In this document: piece after piece, positions 12,848 through 17,372 of the stretch
Position numbering within the stretch: the stretch's first letter is position 1
Layout of the letters: every line of letters starts with the position of its first letter
NCBI GenBank assembly: GCA_031265715.1
Contig: JAISCG010000069.1
Span: forward strand, 1 to 17,372
DNA from: Holosporaceae bacterium
GTDB lineage: Bacteria; Pseudomonadota; Alphaproteobacteria; UBA3830
DNA length: 17,372 nt
Direction: 5' to 3'
The notes under the pieces: model-generated
What the model was told of the DNA's origin: nothing
The model's database searches: none
What the model saw: the letters and a program-made list of their open reading frames with translations, nothing else
Translations under genes and position numbers: made by a program

Positions 12848-13291
12848 TCATTTTACTCCGGTTGAACCGTATCCGCCTTCGGATCTGCAGGTTTCATCCA
12901 GCGAGTCTACCACATTCCAGCCGATTGTTTCATATTTTTGTATAACCAGCTGAGCAATTCTCATTCCTCTTTCCAGCGAAAAATCTTCTTCCCCCAGATT
13001 GATCAACAAAACTTTTAATTCGCCGCGGTAATCGCTGTCGATCGTTCCCGGGGAATTAAGCACGGCTATTCCGTTTTTATAGGCCATCCCGGATCTGGAA
13101 CGAATTTCTCCGTTATATCCCGGGGGAATCGCGATGCTCAGCCCCGTCGGAATTAACTTTCTCTCGAATCTTTTCATAATCAGCCGCTCCGAGATTGCCG
13201 CTCTCAGATCAAGACCTGCACTCCCGATCGTTGCGTAGGACGGAAGCTCGATTCCCGAGGCGTGCTCGAGTACTTTTAAAGGAATATTCAT
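12848..13291 (-). CDS. dut: Deoxyuridine 5'-triphosphate nucleotidohydrolase (dUTPase)
   Basis: A complete 147-residue trimeric dUTPase. It cleaves dUTP to dUMP and pyrophosphate, keeping uracil out of DNA and supplying dUMP for thymidylate synthesis. All five motifs are present in order: AGLDLRA (25-31), RSRSGMA (64-70), the nucleoside pocket with GTIDSDYRGE (82-91, Asp85 catalytic), ERGMRIAQLV, and the flexible C-terminal P-loop-like RSEGGYGSTG (136-145), where Tyr replaces the more usual Phe. Length and layout are standard. The ATG at 13291 comes only two bases after the mlaC stop (TAA-CC-ATG) with no strong Shine-Dalgarno site, so translation is probably coupled to mlaC. Confidence 0.95.
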   Translation of the reverse strand: MNIPLKVLEHASGIELPSYATIGSAGLDLRAAISERLIMKRFERKLIPTGLSIAIPPGYNGEIRSRSGMAYKNGIAVLNSPGTIDSDYRGELKVLLINLGEEDFSLERGMRIAQLVIQKYETIGWNVVDSLDETCRSEGGYGSTGVK

Positions 13292-13293
13292 GG

Positions 13294-13911
13294 TTATAGC
13301 TTTTCATATTTTTTTGTGAATTCAGTCAGGAAATTTTTCAGGCCTTTTTCGGAAATGTTCCCGCTTATTTCCGCCCGCAGAATCTGGCGTATACTCACTT
13401 CGTTGGTGACCGCGTCGGTTATGAGAAGCTTATCTTTGTTTTTTAAAACATGCCACATGATCAGCACGTCCGGTTTTCCCGGAATCGCGACTCTGCTTTC
13501 GACGATAAATTGATTTTCCGATTTCTTTCTTTGTCCGATCACGGTAAATTTTGCGGTTTTATATTCCTCAAAATTTGACGCGTACAGCTTCACCAGCATT
13601 TTTGTGAAATTTCCGAGAAATTTCCTTTTTTCGTCCTTATTCAAAGATTTTGCATATCTTCCGACAGAAAATTTCGCCATCTGATTAACTGCAAAATTAG
13701 CTTCCACCATATTGCCGAATTTTCTTATGATTTCGTCCCGAGAAATTCCCGGAGTATTTATTATGCCGATGGCGTCATTTCCCAGATTTTGAACAAAGCC
13801 TCGACAGTCCTTGTTTTCATTCTCGGCTACTGTTTTGTGAGGAAACACATTCTCCGCCGAAAAAAATATCCCCAGTGCGCAACAAAAACATAATTTTCTA
13901 AATTTATACAC
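13294..13911 (-). CDS. mlaC: MlaC/Ttg2D family periplasmic phospholipid-binding protein
   Basis: A 205-residue protein with signal peptide (MYKFRKLCFCCALGIFFSAENVF about 1-23). The mature part matches the MlaC fold: FVQNLGNDAIGIIN, RDEIIRKFGNMVEANF, MAKFSVGRYAKSL, FLGNFTKMLVKLYASNFEEY, FTVIGQRKK, then VLIMWHVLKNKDKLLITDAVTNEVS and the final helices. MlaC ferries phospholipids between the outer-membrane MlaA complex and the inner-membrane MlaFEDB transporter. The start is a GTG (13909-13911), the only suitable one, with GAGG five bases upstream. The usual QRxEF near the end appears as QILRAEIS, a local divergence. No mlaFED genes are adjacent, so the Mla parts must be elsewhere. It starts 14 bases after the phosphopantetheinyl transferase stop. 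Confidence 0.88.
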   Translation of the reverse strand: MYKFRKLCFCCALGIFFSAENVFPHKTVAENENKDCRGFVQNLGNDAIGIINTPGISRDEIIRKFGNMVEANFAVNQMAKFSVGRYAKSLNKDEKRKFLGNFTKMLVKLYASNFEEYKTAKFTVIGQRKKSENQFIVESRVAIPGKPDVLIMWHVLKNKDKLLITDAVTNEVSIRQILRAEISGNISEKGLKNFLTEFTKKYEKL

Positions 13912-13925
13912 AAAAACCTCTATAC

Positions 13926-14657
13926 TTACCTTTCGATCATTATAGCTGACCGAAGCGCCATCTTCAACAAAATGCTTTCCGGGTGAACGTCCGTCGGATA
14001 TGTAAATGCCGCAGAATTTCCGTTGTGAAACATTGCGATTCCCTGGAATTCAGGATGTTTTTTGTACAAACATGTGAAAAAATCATTGTATCCGGAAAGA
14101 TCCGATATTTCGAATTCGTCGAACGGCAGGTGAAATCCGCTTTTCAGCGCTTTGCTCAGCGATTCTTTCAGCGTCCAGGCGACGGTGAGATTTTCCAAAT
14201 CGCGACCGACAGGCTCCCCGTCGACCAATATTGATTCCATGGCTTCCCGGGCGTTTTTTCTCGGGTTTTCTATGTCTGTTCCGAAGGAAAAAATATTTTT
14301 AAATACGAGAGCGGCAACGACGTCGTTTGTGTGAGTGATCGAGACGGCGTACTCCGAAGATTCGATGAACGGGCAGCCGTTTTTTTCGTTCAGTACGCTC
14401 ACGGCGTCGAATGCAAATTCGCCGATGAACGAGCTCAGCGCTTTTTTCGTCAGTATTCTGCCGAGACAGTATTGTTTTTTTACCTTTTCCGAACCGACGG
14501 AGTCGAATCTTTTTAATTCGTCGGCGGACATCAAATTTCGAAAATCCTCCCCGGAAATTTCAAAATCCGCCGTGCGAGTAAAAGCAAAAACGCATTTCTC
14601 CTCTTTTCCGTTGCAGAAAAACGGAATATCAAACTCCGCGAGAGATTGCCAATTCAA
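13926..14657 (-). CDS. 4'-phosphopantetheinyl transferase, Sfp type
   Basis: A 243-residue protein of the Sfp/Gsp superfamily, which moves the phosphopantetheine arm of CoA onto a serine of carrier proteins. Signatures: YCLGRILTKKAL in the N-terminal half, SITHT (106-110), the magnesium site FGTDIE (125-130; Asp128, Glu130) and WTLKESLSKA (161-170; Lys164, Glu165). The start must be TTG at 14657, because a stop lies immediately upstream in frame and the conserved N-terminal strand (CVFAFTR) begins at residue 22. This start lies inside the 3' end of ddl (29-base overlap), which suggests translational coupling. The carrier-protein target is not encoded nearby: with no polyketide or peptide synthase here, it may act on fatty-acid ACP or a distant cluster. 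The C-terminal 40 residues are less conserved. Confidence 0.85.
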   Translation of the reverse strand: MNWQSLAEFDIPFFCNGKEEKCVFAFTRTADFEISGEDFRNLMSADELKRFDSVGSEKVKKQYCLGRILTKKALSSFIGEFAFDAVSVLNEKNGCPFIESSEYAVSITHTNDVVAALVFKNIFSFGTDIENPRKNAREAMESILVDGEPVGRDLENLTVAWTLKESLSKALKSGFHLPFDEFEISDLSGYNDFFTCLYKKHPEFQGIAMFHNGNSAAFTYPTDVHPESILLKMALRSAIMIER

Positions 14658-15693
14658 TTAATTTATCCAACAACTTGTCGTAGGGAAGTCCGGACGCCGC
14701 CCATAATTTCGGATACATACTTATTTCTTCCGTAAAACCGGGAATTGTGTTGATTTCGTTCAGGAATATTTCCGAATTATTTCTCAGGAAAAAATCCACC
14801 CTCGCCATTCCCTCGCAGCACAGAACTTTGTAGGCCTTCAGCGAAGTTTTCCGGATATCGTCGATAATTTCGGCTGGCAGATCGGCGGGAATTTGCAAAT
14901 CCGCTGCGTCCTCATCCAGATATTTTGCGGAGTAGGAGTAAAAATCGCGTTTTACGACGATTTCCCCGGGCAGAGAAGCCTCCGGGTAGTCGTTGCCCAG
15001 CACGGAGCACTCGATTTCCCGTCCCTTTATAAATTCTTCGATAATAACCTTGTTTTCGTAGGAAAACGCTTCTTCAATCGCTTTTTTAAAATCGTCTTCG
15101 GATCTTACTTTGCTGACCCCGACCGAGGAACCGAGGCTCGCCGGCTTCACGAAGATAATGTCGCCGAGGGTTGCGGAAATGTCCGCGTAGGAAATTCTGT
15201 CGGATTCGTATTTTCCGAATGTCAGGTGTTTTGCGCTCCGAATTCCGGCGTCTCTCAGCAGACGTTTTGTGACGTCTTTGTCCATGCCGACGGCGGATCC
15301 CAGAACTCCCGCTCCGACGAACGGAATGCCGAACATGCGCAGCAATCCCTGAAACGTTCCGTCTTCACCGAAAGTTCCGTGAAAAACCGGAAAAGCAACA
15401 TCCAAAAATTCCGCCAGGTCTGCGCCAATTTTTTCCGGTAATTTTCCGAAGGAATTTTTTTCATCGATAACGCCCGCCGAACGCAGATCATTTATCATCT
15501 GCGCGGCAGCGGGCATGGCGGAAAGGATAGCGTCCGCGCCAAAATGAAAGTGACCGCTTTTATCTGCTCCGATCGGCAGAATATCATACTTGGTTTTATC
15601 CAAGCTCTTCATGACACTCTTGGCGGACTTAATCGAAATTTCGTGTTCGGAGGAACGTCCTCCGAAAAACACGCCTATTCTAGTTTTTTTCAT
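14629..15693 (-). CDS. ddl: D-alanine-D-alanine ligase
   Basis: A complete 354-residue ATP-grasp ligase that makes the D-Ala-D-Ala dipeptide of peptidoglycan. Motifs: GGRSSEHEIS (11-20, Glu16 in the active site), FHGTFGEDGTFQG, KPASLGSSVGVSK (ATP and acceptor site), EEFIKGREIECSVLG, the omega loop DFYSYSAKYLD with its Tyr (in D-lactate ligases this is typically Phe), and metal ligands in FLNEINTIPGFT, then SMYPKLW. Presence implies the cell builds a peptidoglycan wall, which some related intracellular bacteria have lost. The ATG at 15693 lies inside the end of rpsA (14-base overlap), with AGG five bases upstream, so translation follows that of S1. Being joined to rpsA rather than to the mur/fts division cluster is notable. 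Confidence 0.95.
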   Translation of the reverse strand: MKKTRIGVFFGGRSSEHEISIKSAKSVMKSLDKTKYDILPIGADKSGHFHFGADAILSAMPAAAQMINDLRSAGVIDEKNSFGKLPEKIGADLAEFLDVAFPVFHGTFGEDGTFQGLLRMFGIPFVGAGVLGSAVGMDKDVTKRLLRDAGIRSAKHLTFGKYESDRISYADISATLGDIIFVKPASLGSSVGVSKVRSEDDFKKAIEEAFSYENKVIIEEFIKGREIECSVLGNDYPEASLPGEIVVKRDFYSYSAKYLDEDAADLQIPADLPAEIIDDIRKTSLKAYKVLCCEGMARVDFFLRNNSEIFLNEINTIPGFTEEISMYPKLWAASGLPYDKLLDKLIELAISRGV

Positions 15694-17368
15694 TTTTGCC
15701 TATCGCGAATCCCAATATATCGCCGAGGCTTGCTCCGCTGTCGGATGAGCCGAACTCTGCCATAGCCTGCTTCTCTTCCTCGATTTCGAGAGCTCTTATC
15801 GATAGATTGATTTTCTTGCTGCCGTTATCAATGGAAATGATTTTGGCGTCAACCTTCTCATCGATCGCAAATCTGTCGCTTCTGCGATCCTCGCGATCCT
15901 TCGCAAGATCCGCTTTTTTGATGAATCCCAGAGCGCCGTTGGCCAGAGTTACTTCAATTCCGTCGTCCTTGACGGCAGAAACGATGCAGGTAACGACAGC
16001 CCCGGTTTTGATCGCAATCTCTATTTGAGCGTACGGATTTTCGGTCAACTGCTTAATACCGAGGGAAATTCTCTCCTTCGCAGGATCAACTTCAAGAACT
16101 TTTATCTTTACGCTGTCGCCTTTTTTATATTTTGCGAGATCGCCGGCTTTGGCCTTTTCCCAGGAAACGTCGTTGAGGTGAACCATACCGTCGATATCAT
16201 TGTTGATTTTTACGAAAATTCCGAATTCTGCAACATTTGAAATGGTGCTTTCGAACACGTGTCCGACCGGGAAATTCTGCACGATATCATCCCACGGATT
16301 CATTTGCAGTTGCTTCAGACCCAATCCCATGCGCCTTTTAACGGCGTCTATGTCCAAAATTACAACTTCGATTTCTTCTCCGAGAGTGACGACTTTTGAT
16401 GGTGATATGTTCTTTTTCCAGCTGACTTCGGAAACATAGACCAATCCCTCGACGCCCTCTTTTACCTCGACAAAAATACCGTAATCGGTAATATTTGCAA
16501 CTTTCCCTTTGACCCGAGATCCGACCTTGAATTCTTCATCGACTCCGCCCCACGGATCCGGCGTCAGTTGCTTTATTCCGAGAGAAATGCGCTTCGTTTC
16601 TTTGTTGAATTTAACGATTTTTACTCTAACGGATTGTCCGGGAGTCAGTGCCTCCGACGGATGATTGACTCTTTTCCAGGAAATATCGGTATTGTGCAGC
16701 AAACCGTCAACTCCGCCGATATCAACAAAAGCTCCGTAATTTGTGACGTTTTTCACGACGCCGTCTATAATCTGTCCTTCCTCAAGACCGGATACGATTT
16801 TAGCCAGCTCTTCGGCATTTGCTCCCTCGAGAATTCCTCGACGCGAAACGACGATATTTTCACGCAATTTATCCATTTTTAAAATCAGGAACGGCTGCTC
16901 GATACCCATCAGAGGAGTTATATCTTTCACCGGACGCACGTCCACCTGGCTTCCCGGCAAAAACGCGGTCGCTCCGTTCAGATCCACCATGAATCCGCCC
17001 TTGACGCGGTTGTAAATGACTCCCGTGACGCCTGTTCCCGCGGTGAAGGCTTTTTCGAAGTCATCCCAGGCTGCTTCTCTCAGTGCTTTTTCGCGACTCA
17101 GTACAATTTCGCCGCTCTTGTCTTCGTAGCGGTCAATATATACGTCGATTTTATCACCGACTTTGAGTTCGATTTTTCTTCCGCCGAAAGTAAATTCGCT
17201 TGTCGGGATGCGCCCTTCCGATTTCAATCCGACGTCTATGGTGACGAAATTATCATCCAACGCCGATATCGTACCTTTTACTACTCTGTCTTTCCACAGC
17301 GATCCCTTATACACCTGCTCAAAAAGCTCCGCAAAACTCGCGCCCTGAGCACCTGACTCATCTGACAT
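15680..17368 (-). CDS. rpsA: Small ribosomal subunit protein S1
   Basis: A complete 562-residue S1, close to the usual 557-570, with six S1 (OB-fold) domains at about residues 27-92, 110-177, 199-266, 283-352, 369-439 and 455-525. Domains 3-5 show the typical YGAFVDIGGVDGLLH, YGIFVEVKEGVEGLV and FGIFVKINNDIDGMVH cores, each followed by an SW and a closing ISLGIKQL-like strand, while domains 1, 2 and 6 are more divergent as in all S1 proteins. The first two anchor S1 to the ribosome and the rest bind mRNA leaders, which matters for genes here with weak Shine-Dalgarno sites such as dut. The ATG is at 17368, four bases from the window edge, so its promoter and any cmk neighbour are not visible. 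Confidence 0.97.
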   Translation of the reverse strand: MSDESGAQGASFAELFEQVYKGSLWKDRVVKGTISALDDNFVTIDVGLKSEGRIPTSEFTFGGRKIELKVGDKIDVYIDRYEDKSGEIVLSREKALREAAWDDFEKAFTAGTGVTGVIYNRVKGGFMVDLNGATAFLPGSQVDVRPVKDITPLMGIEQPFLILKMDKLRENIVVSRRGILEGANAEELAKIVSGLEEGQIIDGVVKNVTNYGAFVDIGGVDGLLHNTDISWKRVNHPSEALTPGQSVRVKIVKFNKETKRISLGIKQLTPDPWGGVDEEFKVGSRVKGKVANITDYGIFVEVKEGVEGLVYVSEVSWKKNISPSKVVTLGEEIEVVILDIDAVKRRMGLGLKQLQMNPWDDIVQNFPVGHVFESTISNVAEFGIFVKINNDIDGMVHLNDVSWEKAKAGDLAKYKKGDSVKIKVLEVDPAKERISLGIKQLTENPYAQIEIAIKTGAVVTCIVSAVKDDGIEVTLANGALGFIKKADLAKDREDRRSDRFAIDEKVDAKIISIDNGSKKINLSIRALEIEEEKQAMAEFGSSDSGASLGDILGFAIGKNEKN

Positions 17369-17372
17369 TCAA

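Noticed and set aside
14893..15441. 182-codon plus-strand ORF inside ddl
   Set aside because: ddl is unmistakable on the minus strand; this is the usual open antisense frame.

Overview
The window reads as a stretch of chromosome from an AT-rich Gram-negative alphaproteobacterium, most likely an obligate or host-associated one of the Holosporales/Rickettsiales type. This rests on three things: the alphaproteobacterial look of the housekeeping proteins (GlyS, Pgk, S1, MlaC, BamD, Dut), an MFS carrier of a kind common in intracellular bacteria, and a cluster of exported low-complexity or leucine-rich-repeat proteins typical of host-interacting bacteria. No search was run, so the placement is by recognition only.

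Layout. Positions 1-1798 (+) hold the end of glyS and a complete pgk. Positions 1923-3417 (+) hold two tandem paralogous exported proteins of unknown function. The second ends in a 12-bp repeat tail, followed by a hairpin-rich spacer. Positions 3620-8008 (-) carry an MFS transporter, an outer-membrane porin and an exported leucine-rich-repeat protein, with recognisable promoters before the first two. Positions 8131-10904 (+) carry a phosphomannomutase/phosphoglucomutase, a 64-residue exported peptide and an exported protein with a long KARAE pentapeptide tail. A roughly 98-bp imperfect palindromic element then separates this from a convergent gene (11090-11659, -) for an unknown exported protein driven by a perfect consensus sigma-70 promoter.

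From 17368 down to 11889 (-) lies a tightly packed, probably single transcription unit: rpsA - ddl - Sfp-type phosphopantetheinyl transferase - mlaC - dut - bamD - a 59-residue membrane peptide. Two gene pairs overlap, and the internal gaps before bamD are 2-14 bases. Starts include GTG (mlaC) and TTG (the transferase). The unit joins translation (S1), peptidoglycan precursor synthesis (Ddl), carrier-protein activation, lipid transport to the outer membrane (MlaC), dUTP clean-up (Dut) and outer-membrane protein assembly (BamD), so most of it serves envelope growth.

The novelty is in the middle: between pgk and the rpsA unit, six of the nine genes (1923-2585, 2626-3417, 6464-8008, 9698-9892, 10023-10904, 11090-11659) encode exported proteins without a recognised enzymatic function. 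Several carry expanding short repeats or belong to duplicated families. I could not identify a known defence, secretion or mobile system. The best candidate for undescribed biology is this exported-protein set and the small membrane protein coupled to bamD.
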